NCBI GenBank assembly: GCA_037039925.1
Contig: JAXRKP010001040.1
Location: 82,501 to 146,500 of the forward strand
Length of the DNA stretch: 64,000 nucleotides
Reading direction: 5' to 3'
DNA from: Doris montereyensis
Lineage: Eukaryota > Mollusca > Gastropoda > Nudibranchia > Dorididae
Of this stretch, positions 54,843 to 64,000 are shown one piece after another. Position 1 is the first letter of the stretch; the number at the start of each line of letters is the position of its first letter. The position numbers and the translations under genes were made by a program. Below the pieces are notes generated by a model that saw only the letters and a program-made list of their open reading frames with translations, did not search any database and had not been told where the DNA came from.

Positions 54843-56284
54843 CTTGTTGACAACTTTGCCAGAGAAGCAATGAGTTTCGGATATCTGTTGACATCTCTCT
54901 TGACTTGTGGAAATGACAATCAAACTGGTTACATAACTATAAAAGTATTATTTCTGTCTTGTTGTGTTCTTTGGTTATTGTTTTTAACTTCACCTCATTT
55001 ACAATTTACTAGAGAAAATGTCTTTGAAAAAATCTATAATCACACCATAGGTGATTTCATCTGAGTGTTAGTTGTTATTGTGTTATTAATTTCACTTCTA
55101 TAAATAGACCACAATTCCTCTTTCTTATTAAGGGTTTTTAACTAGATACTAGTTTTAACTAGGCACTATTTTTCCCCATTTTAATACATGTCTTCTGGTT
55201 TTTTCAGCATGTGTCAAAGTGTTTTATTTTTCGATAACAACTTTGTAAAAAGATAGACATGTAATAAAAGGTGTACTTTGATTAATTCCGTGCAGTGTAG
55301 CTGACTCTCAGTGATTTTCAAAGTTGCTAAAAAAAATAACATTGTGAAAAGAAGAAAAAAAGTAAATAAAATATCACATGGCTTAGGCGTATATATGACT
55401 ATAATATGAAAAAAACAAAAAGACAAAAAGAAAAAATTAAAAAAAGAAAACCATTTTTATGTTTTAGTGTGAAGTCGTTCAATTCAAAGGTAGGAAAGAA
55501 AGAAAAATTTGATGGCCGCCACATTCTGACTTTTGTTATTAGAACTTTTTATAGGCTATTTGGAGTGAAAAAAGTTAAATATTTTACTTAAATAATAATA
55601 TAAAAATGCGTCTGGAGATTAACATGTATTTCTGACTTGTTTATATTTATACACAAGATGAGTTTGCAGTTTCCAGTGTTCTTTGATTTCATGTGATCAA
55701 AGCCTGTTGTGTTGGCCCCCAGTGTGTTCATGCCACAGTGTTAGTCTCTCTTTTTTTCGTCTTCTCTTTTACTTCTTTGTCTTCTTCATAATAGCTGACA
55801 TTCTCAATTGTTGGGTAGTATTACTGTCAGCGCACTTATCAATGATGAAAATCGCAAACCATGTAAGCCCAATTTTAGATGTTTTGAGAAAATCAAAGAA
55901 ACGATGCTGTGCTTTTTAATCTATTTTCAATCATTCACTGTTTGCAAGTGTCAAAAACTAGACCCAAGAGGGATAAACGGATTGCTCATGTGGTTATTAT
56001 ATGGGATTCTATTGGTTCTTGTGTCACGGAATCCTAACTAGACGAAGCATAGGGGCTTCTAATGTTAAAAAGACGAAAGAATAAGGTGTAACTAATTTTA
56101 GACTTAAATTTACATGGTTTGTGACTTTCAGCATAGGTATTTCTGTTTCTTTTCTGTTCTTTTCTGTTGTTATGCCAATACAGCTGTTTGACAAATAGTC
56201 TTTGATTGAGTAAAAGGACATACAGGAATTACTAAAACTTGAATGAACTAAAGAGTTTTTCTTCCCAGGAGTCAAAGGTTCCCC
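54843..56284. other. Intergenic, nothing recognised
   Basis: AT-rich with A-rich low-complexity patches (55320-55450). No open frame with recognisable similarity. Confidence 0.5.
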
Positions 56285-56405
56285 TAAAGTGTGGGCGCTT
56301 GGTGGAATCTGCTGGTAGGTCTTACTTCTTTCCTTTCACTCTTTTATTTCACTTTTATCCTGCTGTTTCCCCTGAACTCAATTCACCCTGACATCACCTG
56401 GATTA
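56285..56405 (+). repeat. R130 repeat, copy
   Basis: GGTGGAATCTGCTGGTAGGT, CTTACTTCTTTCCTTTCACT, TTTTATCCTGCTGTTTCCCC, TTCACCCTGACATCACC. Confidence 0.75.
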
Positions 56406-56414
56406 CTTACAGTG

Positions 56415-56545
56415 GCACTCCAAACTCTCCAAACTCTCCAAAACTTTTATAGAGTCTGGCATTGTTGACATTTTGGCTTTTACCTTTTGGCATTGTTGAC
56501 ATTTTGGCTTTTACCTTTTGGCATTGTTGACTTTTTTGGCTTAAC
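56415..56545. repeat. Short tandem repeat, ~33-bp unit, 3 copies
   Basis: GGCATTGTTGACATTTTGGC then TTTTACCTTTT, repeated. Confidence 0.93.
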
Positions 56546-56714
56546 TTACCGTGACCAGATAATGGCGTAACTGTCGGTGGTCAGACAGGACTCTCACGTT
56601 TCATCTGTTATTTGTTGCTGATATCTTCTATCTTTCCATATACATTACATTTGACTACCTTCATTTTCTTCCCCCAGTAATATGTTCCCACCAGAAGCGT
56701 TATTCACTTCCTTG

Positions 56715-56872
56715 ATTTTATTTTGTATTCTGTAAGATATGATGGCTTTCAATTTTATTTTGTTTTCTCTAAGATATGATGGCTTTCAATTTTATTTTGT
56801 TTTCTGTAAGATATGATGGCTTTCAATTTTATTTTGTTTTCTGTAAGATTTGATGGCTTTCAATTTTATTCG
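56715..56872. repeat. Tandem repeat, ~41-bp unit, ~4 copies
   Basis: GATGGCTTTCAATTTTATTT then TGTTTTCTGTAAGATAT, repeated with small changes. Confidence 0.93.
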
Positions 56873-57073
56873 ACTTATTGGCTTGACTATGACTGTTAAG
56901 TTTGTAATTATGGCATAATAATAATACATGTATATGTAATGAAAATTATAATCCTATCACATACACATACTACCAGTAGATCAAAGACAACGATAGCTAG
57001 ACTCCATCCTTGTCCCATTTTGAATTTGTATGTTCCTACTTCCTGTCATGTTATCATTACACCATGCAAGGCG

Positions 57074-57075
<2 letters not shown>

Positions 57076-57106
<31 letters not shown>

Positions 57107-57112
57107 AATATT
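57076..57112. repeat. (ATT)n microsatellite
   Basis: About 11 ATT units. Confidence 0.95.
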
Positions 57113-57604
57113 ATTATTGGTTGTCCCAAACTTGTTGTAATGTAAAGCATAAAAGAAGAAAAGAGGTTCTCTCTCCTACGTCACCATTAGTGTCATACTA
57201 TAACATAAACACTTTGATTTCACCTTTGATTTGATCTCCTTTTGAATCCTACTACACACATTTTGATTTTGCCATTCATGATCTTTTTTCTTTTCTTTTT
57301 TGTTTTTTTGCTTTGTTGTTTTGTTTGTGTACAAACCTTCGAACATCAATTATCATAGCCATTGCGTCCCCCCCCCCCCCAGCCATTGTCATATGTCAGC
57401 GAGTTATCTACCGAGCTTTACCTGATAATAAATCATACCGCTTACTTGGTAGTCCATCCCATTTTGAGTTTTGATTTCACATTGATTTTTTCTGTGGGCT
57501 TTCATTATCTATTTAAATGTGTGTATGGTATGTGTGTGTGTGTGTGTGTGTGTTTATGTGTTTCTGTCTGTCATCTTTTTGTTTACTATTGTTCATATCC
57601 CTTA

Positions 57605-58012
57605 TTGGGGTTACTACTACTACTGGTAGGTCCTACATCTTTCCTTTCCTTATTTTACATGTCTTTAATCTTGTTGTTTCCTCTTAATTCACTTTGAGAT
57701 AACCACATATGGCTGACTGGGTAAATGTTTAATGAAACCGAAGCATGCCCTCCTTTGGGTAGTTAGCGGACTGTCCTGGTAGGTTTCACTTCTTTCCTTT
57801 GGCTCTTTCACTTTTCTTTCATCTTAATTTTCCTCTCAGATCACCCTGAGATAACCATGGTGGACTGTGTAAGTTTTCAATGAATCAAATCATGCCCCTT
57901 TTTCCCTTTCAGTTTCAGTGGGCGATTGGTGGATGGCACTGGTAGGTTCTACTTCTTTTCATTCACTCTTACACACGTCTTTCATCCTGCTGTTTCGTAG
58001 TCTCCATTTTTT
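57605..58012 (+). repeat. R130 repeat, three near-tandem copies
   Basis: Copies at about 57605-57745, 57755-57890 and 57905-58012 in the same orientation, each with TAGGTYCTACWTCTTTCCTT-like, TCTTTMATCTT and GAGATAACCA..GGTGGACTG segments. They resemble a head-to-tail array like 14085-14500. Confidence 0.75.
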
Positions 58013-58630
58013 GCTCGTTTCGAGGAATGGACTCGCCAGTGTTTACCTTCTTTGCACAATGTATCACGAGGGAACAAAATCTCAAATCGCCAGATGACTA
58101 CGGGACCTGTGATTTAAAAACCTCAAACTCCAATACTACCAGTAGTACCAGGTGCTTGATACAACCTAGCTATGGTAACATGCTCAAATCATGGTTTTTA
58201 CCTGAAGATGCACGCAGCGGCAACCGGCTCCCCCTCTCTTCCCCCCTTGCCCCCCACACACACATACAAACGAACACAGACTCACTAAGACACAGGTATA
58301 CGAGATACGCACGCAGACCTACCAAAACTCACATACACACCCACAGACATACCGAAACATACGCACAAGCATACACACACACACACACACAGACAGACAG
58401 GCCAGAACACAAACGTACCCACGCGCACACACGCAATATTAGGAAACATTTTGACGTCCACACCTGGATTAGTACCGACTATTTTAGCACCTTGTACTTT
58501 CGGTTTTTAAGGTCAAATCCATTCACCAGAACCACCACTTTTTCTTCTTCTTCTTCCTTCTAAAATTGTAACTTCCTCTTGAAGACTCCACAGCTTTGCA
58601 CATTAGTTTAGTCTTGAAGTTGAAAGTGTT

Positions 58631-59132
58631 AAAATCATGTGAACCTCACACTATAAAATCATGTGAACCTCACTATATAATCATGTGAACCTCACACTAT
58701 AAAATCATGTGAACCTCACACTATAAAATCATGTGAACCTCACACTATATAATCATGTGAACCTCACACTATAAAATCATGTGAACCTCACACTATATAA
58801 TCATGTGAACCTCACACTATATAATCATGTGAACCTCACACTATAAAATCATGTGAACCTCACACTATATAATCATGTGAACCTCACACTATAAAATCAT
58901 GTGAACCTCACACTATAAAATCATGTGAACCTCAACTAATAACCATGTGAACCTCACACTATAAAATCATGTGAACCTCACACTATAAAATCATGTGAAC
59001 CTCACACTATAAAATCATGTGAACCTCACACTATAAAATCATGTGAACCTCACACTATATAATCATATGAACCTCACACTATAAAATCACGTGAACCTCA
59101 CACTATAAAATCATGTGAACCTCACACTATAT
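58631..59132. repeat. Minisatellite, 24-bp unit, ~21 copies
   Basis: AATCATGTGAACCTCACACT followed by ATAA or ATAT; starts are 24 bases apart (58631, 58655). AA and TA variants are intermixed; one unit is truncated near 58935. Confidence 0.97.
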
Positions 59133-59217
59133 ACCTTTATCACAGAGCATATCCTGTGATATCAGTTCATGTATACTCACCGACAAAAGTTAGTCGAATA
59201 AACACGTAGCTATTTAT

Positions 59218-59765
59218 TGAAGAGTTTGAATCAGTCGGCACTGTCACTAGTGTCACAATAAATCAAATAAATGTTGAAATTGTAATCATATTGAAGAGTT
59301 TGAATCAGTCGGCACTGTCACAATAAATCAAATAAATGTTGAAATTGTAATCATATTGAAGAGTTTGAATCAGTCGGCACTGTCACAATAAATCAAATAA
59401 ATCAAATAAATGCTTGAAATTGTAATCATATTGAAGAGTTTGAATCAGTCGGCACTGTCACAATAAATCAAATAAATCAAATAAATGCTTGAAATTGTAA
59501 TCATATTGAAGAGTTTGAATCAGTTGGCACTGTCACAATAAATCAAATAAATCAAATAAATGCTTGAAATTGTAATCATATTGAAGAGTTTGAATCAGTT
59601 GGCACTGTCACAATAAATCAAATAAATCAAATAAATGCTTGAAATTGTAATCATATTGAAGAGTTTGAATCAGTTGGCACTGTCACAATAAATCAAATAA
59701 ATCAAATAAATGCTTGAAATTGTAATCATATTGAAGAGTTTGAATCAGTTGGCACTGTCACAATA
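59218..59765. repeat. Satellite, 75-bp unit (short 60-66-bp early form), ~8 copies
   Basis: TTGAAGAGTTTGAATCAGTC, GGCACTGTCACAATAAATC, AAATAAATGCTTGAAATTGT; GAAGAG starts at 59433 and 59508 are 75 apart. The first copies have one AAATCAAAT step fewer, and later copies carry CAGTTGG instead of CAGTCGG, so expansion direction can be read. Confidence 0.95.
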
Positions 59766-59955
59766 AATCAACTCAATCAAATAAATCAAATAAATCAAAT
59801 AAATCAAATTAATCAAATAAATCAAATAAATCAAATTAATCAAATAAACCAAATAAATCAAATTAATCAAATCAATCAAATTAATCAATAAATCAAATAA
59901 ATCAAATAAATCAAATTAATCAAATCAATCAAATTAATCAAATCAATCAAATAAA
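59766..59955. repeat. (AAATCAAT/AAATAAATC)n simple repeat
   Basis: Array of ATCAAAT and ATCAATT words extending the internal step of the 75-bp unit; it ends with one more AAATGCTTGAAATTGTAATC. Confidence 0.93.
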
Positions 59956-59967
59956 TGCTTGAAATTG

Positions 59968-60028
59968 TAATCGTCATGGGTTCGTATCCCAGCAAGGGTT
60001 GAAACATTTTATTGATTTTTTTCGAGCA
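59968..60028 (+). mobile_element. S2 SINE-like head, truncated at a LINE junction
   Basis: TGGGTTCGTATCCCAGC (B-box-like) and GGGTTGAAACATTTTATTGA match the head of the 13500 element; the sequence then switches within a few bases into the reversed LINE. Confidence 0.6.
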
Positions 60029-61490
60029 AAAACTGTATTGTATACTGCCATTTTGGTTTTTGTTGACAATTTTTGCTTACCTACAAATGCCTTTCCTAGA
60101 TGGTTATATATTGCATTTGCCTTTTGGATTCTCTGACTGATTTTTTTTCTTAGTTTTCCCTCTGAGTTAATCATTACTCCTTGGTAATTGTAGCTTTGAA
60201 CTTGTTCTAAATTCTCCCTGCCCAATTTAAGACTTTGTGTCTTAGCTTCCCTAGTTACTATCATTGTCTTGGTGTTCTTGGCATTTACTCTCATTCCTCT
60301 TTTATTTAGTTCATTGTTCATAATGTTGATATTCGACTGAAGGTCACTTTCTGATTTTCCAAACAAAATTAAATCATCGGCAAATGAAAGCATTGCTACA
60401 TTTACTGGTTTGAGCTTCCACGTACCTACATTCATTTTCTTCATGTTTGAGGATGCCTTTGCGACTGAATCCATAAATGTGATCAACAAAAGAGGACTTA
60501 GGGTACAACCCTGCTACTCTCACTGCACATGTTGGTTTATTGTAAAAACATTTAATGGCTTCTATTAAATTGTGCTCTACATTGTGTTCTTTTAAGGAAT
60601 GCCATAATTCGTCCATCCTCACAGTGTCAAATGCCTTTTCTAGATCTATAAAACACAGGTGCAAGTCAATATTTCTCTCAAGAAATTTTTATATTGTTTG
60701 TCTAATTGTAAATGTGTGGTCTTGTATACTTCTTCCTGGTCTTAATCCACTCTGATGTTCTTCAATCTGATCCTCTACTCTTGTCCTTAGTCTTATTTCC
60801 AGTATCCTGGCATACACTTTTCCTGGTACCGTACGCTAAGTAGTGATATCCGTCTATAGTTTGAGCATTCCATGGTTGATCCTTTCTTGTATATTGGTAC
60901 TACCGTTTTCTTTTTCCAGTCGTCTGGCACCTGTTTGGACTAATTTCACTTTTCTTATAGCTGTTTGGATTTCTTCCATTGATATATCTACATCTTCAGC
61001 TGTCTCATCTTCATTACTTGTTACTCTTAATAATTGATCTTTACTCCTTGTTTCATATGTTCTGGAGGGATTATGTAATTGTTGAAAATACTTTCTCCAC
61101 GCTTCCATGATTTGGCTGTCTTCTTTCATTATTTCTCCTTTGGCATTCTTAATTTGTCGTATTGGGCATGCTTTGGTCTTTCTCATGCTCTTCATTGCCC
61201 CCCCCTCCCACAGGACAGCTTTTGATTTCTTTGATAGCTTTCTTGAAGTTTTTGTCCAAACTCTTCCCATTATTTCTGTTTTGCTTTCCTCATTTCCTCT
61301 TTGGCAATAGTTATTTTACTCCTGAGAAAATTAAAATATTATTTGGTCCTACATTTTCTATTCCTTGTCCTTATTTTTTTGTTTCTGTAATAGCCAAAAT
61401 GTCTACTCTGAATTTTTCCATTTCTTCAACTAATTCAAACAGTCCGTGTTCTTTTCCATTTTCGGAAAGGTCAAGCTGGGTATATTGTAT
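60029..61490 (-). mobile_element. Internally deleted APE-type LINE (endonuclease start joined to RT)
   Basis: Read on the - strand from 61490: an endonuclease N-terminus (VDILAITETKK, then ILIFSGV), an abrupt join near 61320 to the pre-RT linker (RQIKNAKGEIMKEDSQIMEA), then RT motif A (FIDLEKAFDTV) at about 60650-60620 and motif C (LSFADDLILFGKS) at about 60390, and YNHLGKAFVGKQKLSTKTKM near the low end. Most of the endonuclease, a piece before motif B and the C-terminal region are missing, and several frameshifts and stops exist. Same family as 3972-4615. Dead copy; clade (RTE- or Ingi-like) not certain. Confidence 0.88.
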
Positions 61491-61544
61491 TTATTTCTCT
61501 GCATCAGTTAGGTTTCGGATAAGCAGGGGATTAGCCACTGTACC

Positions 61545-61735
61545 CCTAGGTAGATGGTGGGGCTGCCACCTTGAGGTCCTCTACCAGGCCTTGTTCTTTT
61601 CTGTCAGGGTTAACTCCCTTTACCTTTGGTCAGTCAAAACCTACCTGCAAGGCAGCAGGTTGTTTTCTGTCAGGGTTAACTCCCTTAGCCTTTGGTCAGC
61701 CAAGACCGACCTGCAAGGCAGCGGGAGACTCGCGG
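61545..61735. repeat. Direct duplication, ~67-bp unit, 2 copies
   Basis: TTTTCTGTCAGGGTTAACTC then CTTTACCTTTGGTCAGTCAA and CCTGCAAGGCAGC at about 61597-61660, repeated at 61663-61727 with few changes. Confidence 0.9.
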
Positions 61736-61744
61736 AGGGCGGGA

Positions 61745-61920
61745 TCATCTGCTCCCCGTACAGGTGCTTACCTGTGCACTGCCCGGGAAGATCACAACAC
61801 GGTGCATGTTAAATGTCCTTTGACTATTTACATGGCAGTCCGGGCAAAGTTAAAATCCTACCAATAAACTCGAGATCGTCATAGTTGTGGATGTGGGTAA
61901 AATCAAATCAAATGAAATCA
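61745..61920 (+). mobile_element. S2 SINE-like, 3' half
   Basis: CACGGTGCATGTTAAATGTC, CTTTGACTATTTACATGGCA, GTCCGGGCAAAGTTAAAATC, GTTGTGGATGTGGGTAAAAT and a CAAATCAAATGAAATCAA tail. Confidence 0.75.
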
Positions 61921-62054
61921 ATTATCATAGACATCATTTATGAAACAAATGGGAATAACTTACCTGACGTGAACATTAATTCTTTTTAATGAATTGATCT
62001 CAAGCTGGATGGATATTATAAATACATGCATGAGTGGAACCTGGCATCGAAATT

Positions 62055-62745
62055 CAGTTAGCAATTGAACTTACAGCCATGCCAAAATTGAGTAGTACAA
62101 AAAGTGAAAGTTAGCGATTGAATTTACAGCCATGCCAAAATTGAGTAGTACAAAAAGTGAAAGTTAGCAATTGAACTTACAGCCATGCCAAAATTGAGTA
62201 GTATAAGAAGGTAAAGTTAGCAATTGAACTTACAGCCATGCCAAAATTGAGTAATACAAAAAAGTGAAAGTTAGCAATTGAACTTACAGCCATGCCAAAA
62301 TTGAGTAATACAAAAAATGAAAGTTGGCAATTGACCTTACAACCATGCCAAAATTGAGTAATACAAAAAGCGAAAGTTGGCAATGGGAACTTACAACCAT
62401 GCCAAAATTGAGTAATACAAAAAATGAAAGTTGGCAATTGAACTTACAGCCATGTCAAAATTGAGTAATACAAAAAAGCGAAAGTTAGCAATGGGAACTT
62501 ACAACCATGCCAAAATTGAGTAATACAAAAAGTGAAAGTTGGCAATGGGAACTTACAACCATGCCAAAATTGAGTAGTATAAAAAGTGAAAGTTAGCAAT
62601 TGAACTTACAGCCATGCCAAAATTGAGTAATACAAAAAGCGAAAGTTAGCAATGGGAACTTACAACCATGCCAAAATTGAGTAGTACAAAAAGTGAAATT
62701 TAGCAATGGGAACTTACAACCATGCCAAAATTGAGTAGTATAAAA
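62055..62745. repeat. Minisatellite, ~53-bp unit, ~13 copies
   Basis: ACAGCCATGCCAAAATTGAG, TAATACAAAAAGTGAAAG, TTAGCAATTGAACTT; GTTAGC starts at about 62057, 62111, 62163 and 62217. Two versions (TTGAACTTACAGCC and GGGAACTTACAACC) alternate in the second half. Confidence 0.95.
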
Positions 62746-62755
62746 AGCGAAAAGA

Positions 62756-62830
62756 GCCATTGGTCCTCTGGAGGCTGGAAACAACCCAAACAACATCGCC
62801 AAGGACCTGGGCTGTCGTGTCTCGACCAAT
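62756..62830 (+). pseudogene. Possible helix-turn-helix transposase remnant
   Basis: Open stretch AIGPLEAGNNPNNIAKDLGC then RVSTN looks like the N-terminal HTH of Tc1/mariner-type transposases (a LEAG..IAxxLG pattern). Only about 25 codons before the similarity fades; no catalytic region follows. Weak call. Confidence 0.3.
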
Positions 62831-63420
62831 TTTCGTGTTAAGACGACAGAAAGACAATCAGGAAATGTCTACCACACAGAAATCAATAAGAAAAATGCTC
62901 ATTCATTCATCATACACAAAGTTTAAATCATAGAGCTCAATATCAATGGCATTTTGATTGTTTAACATAATTTTTAATTATTTTTGTTTTGAGCTGTAAA
63001 CTGCTCGATGTTTTGACTGTTCTTATAATGAAAAATGATGTATAACAGAAGTAGAACTTCCTGTAATATATATCTTTAATCTATCTTCCGAGTATAAAAA
63101 GCCCAAAGTCTTAAATAACGTAACGTTTGGCGGTGAGTAAATCATCGTCACCGTGACTGGTGATGTACGACCCGGAGACAAACGGATGAAGACGCCCTCG
63201 ATTCAAAAAACAAATTCACTTTGAGGATAATCTCTACTAATCAGGCCCTGAAGAGAAAATGATGAAGTGTTTGACTAACATTAACAGAGACCAACGGACA
63301 ATTAGACAAAACGAACAGGCAGGTAAGCGATTTCCAAGTCTTTCTTGAGCGTCAGCAGAATCATGCTGAAGACCCAGATCTGGATCTAGATGCACAACCT
63401 GTCGCCAGGTGGGCTTCTCA
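62831..63420. other. Intergenic, nothing firm
   Basis: AT-rich then mixed sequence with an AGATCTGGATCTAGATG patch near 63377-63393. No gene recognised. Confidence 0.5.
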
Positions 63421-63424
63421 ACAA

Positions 63425-63889
63425 GTGTTTTCATTTAGGCTTTTAAAGTGTTTTCATTTAGGCTTTTAACGTGTTTTCATTTAGGCTTTTAAAGCGTTTT
63501 CATTTAGGTTTTTAAAGTGTTTTCATTTAGGTTTTTAAAGTGTTTTCATTTAGGTTTTTTAAGTGTTTTCATTTAGGCTTTTAACGTGTTTTCATTTAGG
63601 CTTTTAACGTGTTTTCATTTAGGCTTTTAAAGTGTTTTCATTTAGGTTTTTAAAGTGTTTTCATTTAGGTTTTCAAAGTGTTTTCATTTAGGTTTTTAAA
63701 GTGTTTTCATTTAGGTTTTTAAAGTGTTTTCATTTAGGTTTTTTTGTTAAAGTGTTTTCATTTAGGTTTTTAAAGTGTTTTTCATTTAGGTTTTCAAAGT
63801 GTTTTCATTTAGGCTTTTAAGTGTTTTCATTTAGGATTTTAAAGTGTTTTTCATTTAGGCTATTAAAGTGTTTTCATTTAGGCTTTTAC
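63425..63889. repeat. Minisatellite, 23-bp unit, ~20 copies
   Basis: GTGTTTTCATTTAGGCTTTT plus AAA or AAC; starts at 63425, 63448 and 63471 are 23 apart. GGC and GGT versions occur in blocks, and one unit has an insertion near 63741. Confidence 0.97.
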
Positions 63890-64000
63890 TCGCGGGGAGT
63901 GACGTCACATGGGCCGAGAGAGCAACGTCCACGGGGCACGGGACTTCAATACTCCGTGTCGTGCTGGGCGTTTTGGCCTGAGTCCAAACCGTGTCGTCAA
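63890..64000. promoter_or_regulatory. CpG-rich edge with a palindromic CRE (TGACGTCA)
   Basis: The last ~110 bases are notably GC/CpG-rich compared with the neighbouring repeats and contain the full CREB consensus TGACGTCA at 63900-63907. It could be the edge of a promoter of a gene beyond the window; nothing here proves it. Confidence 0.25.

Noticed and set aside
58027..58563. 178-codon open frame near 58 kb
   Set aside because: Thr/His/Arg-rich because of CA-rich low-complexity sequence; starts at the end of an R130 array, with no domain or splice signal.
58631..59132. Regularly repeated 24-bp units resembling a CRISPR array
   Set aside because: The units are contiguous, with no unique spacers; this is a eukaryotic minisatellite. 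The same holds for 54458 and 63425.
62177..62829. Periodic FCITQFWHGCKF open frames on the - strand
   Set aside because: Translation of the ~53-bp minisatellite.

Overview
This is animal nuclear DNA, most likely from a mollusc and plausibly a gastropod. Evidence: one intron-rich gene with GT..AG introns, an AWS-SET-bromodomain-PHD-BAH protein (the metazoan Ash1 architecture), tRNA-derived SINEs, a non-LTR retrotransposon and very abundant mini- and microsatellites. The species guess is inference. I see no prokaryotic gene, CRISPR array, rRNA or functional tRNA gene.

The only protein-coding gene I can support is an ash1/ASH1L orthologue on the + strand (CDS 5188-47180, 24 coding exons). It encodes a trithorax-group histone H3 lysine-36 methyltransferase. 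Exons 1-4 (5.1-12.5 kb) encode the long disordered basic N-terminal region with AT-hook-like motifs. An intron of about 18.1 kb (12512-30611), packed with satellites and duplications, separates them from exons 5-24. These encode, in order, the FxLP motif that docks MRG15, the AWS Cys cluster, SET, post-SET, bromodomain, PHD finger, BAH domain and a conserved C-terminal block. Summed exon length gives roughly 2,300 residues, close to fly Ash1 and shorter than human ASH1L.

The reading frame is broken many times. Most domain-exon breaks are one-base events, usually in or beside short homopolymers, while splice sites, intron phases and domain residues are preserved. I read this as uncorrected assembly error rather than a pseudogene, but the sequence alone cannot exclude decay. 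A separate oddity is the apparent loss of the GxG (GWG) cofactor-binding motif at the start of the SET domain.

Layout: 1-5140, upstream DNA with a foldback element (871-1733) and a LINE 3' fragment (3972-4615). 5141-47180, the ash1 gene; its introns hold tRNA-derived SINEs, a second SINE-like family, a recurrent ~130-bp repeat, a ~220-bp repeat and two further inverted-repeat elements. 47181 to about 52560, probable 3' UTR and flank with a ~110-bp minisatellite. 52.6-64 kb, gene-free DNA with several minisatellites (23-, 24-, ~53-, ~69-, 75-bp units), an internally deleted LINE on the - strand and SINE fragments.

I found no convincing new molecular system. The best leads are the SET GxG deletion, the dispersed repeat families with no name I know, the three foldback elements, and the mosaic duplications inside the giant intron.
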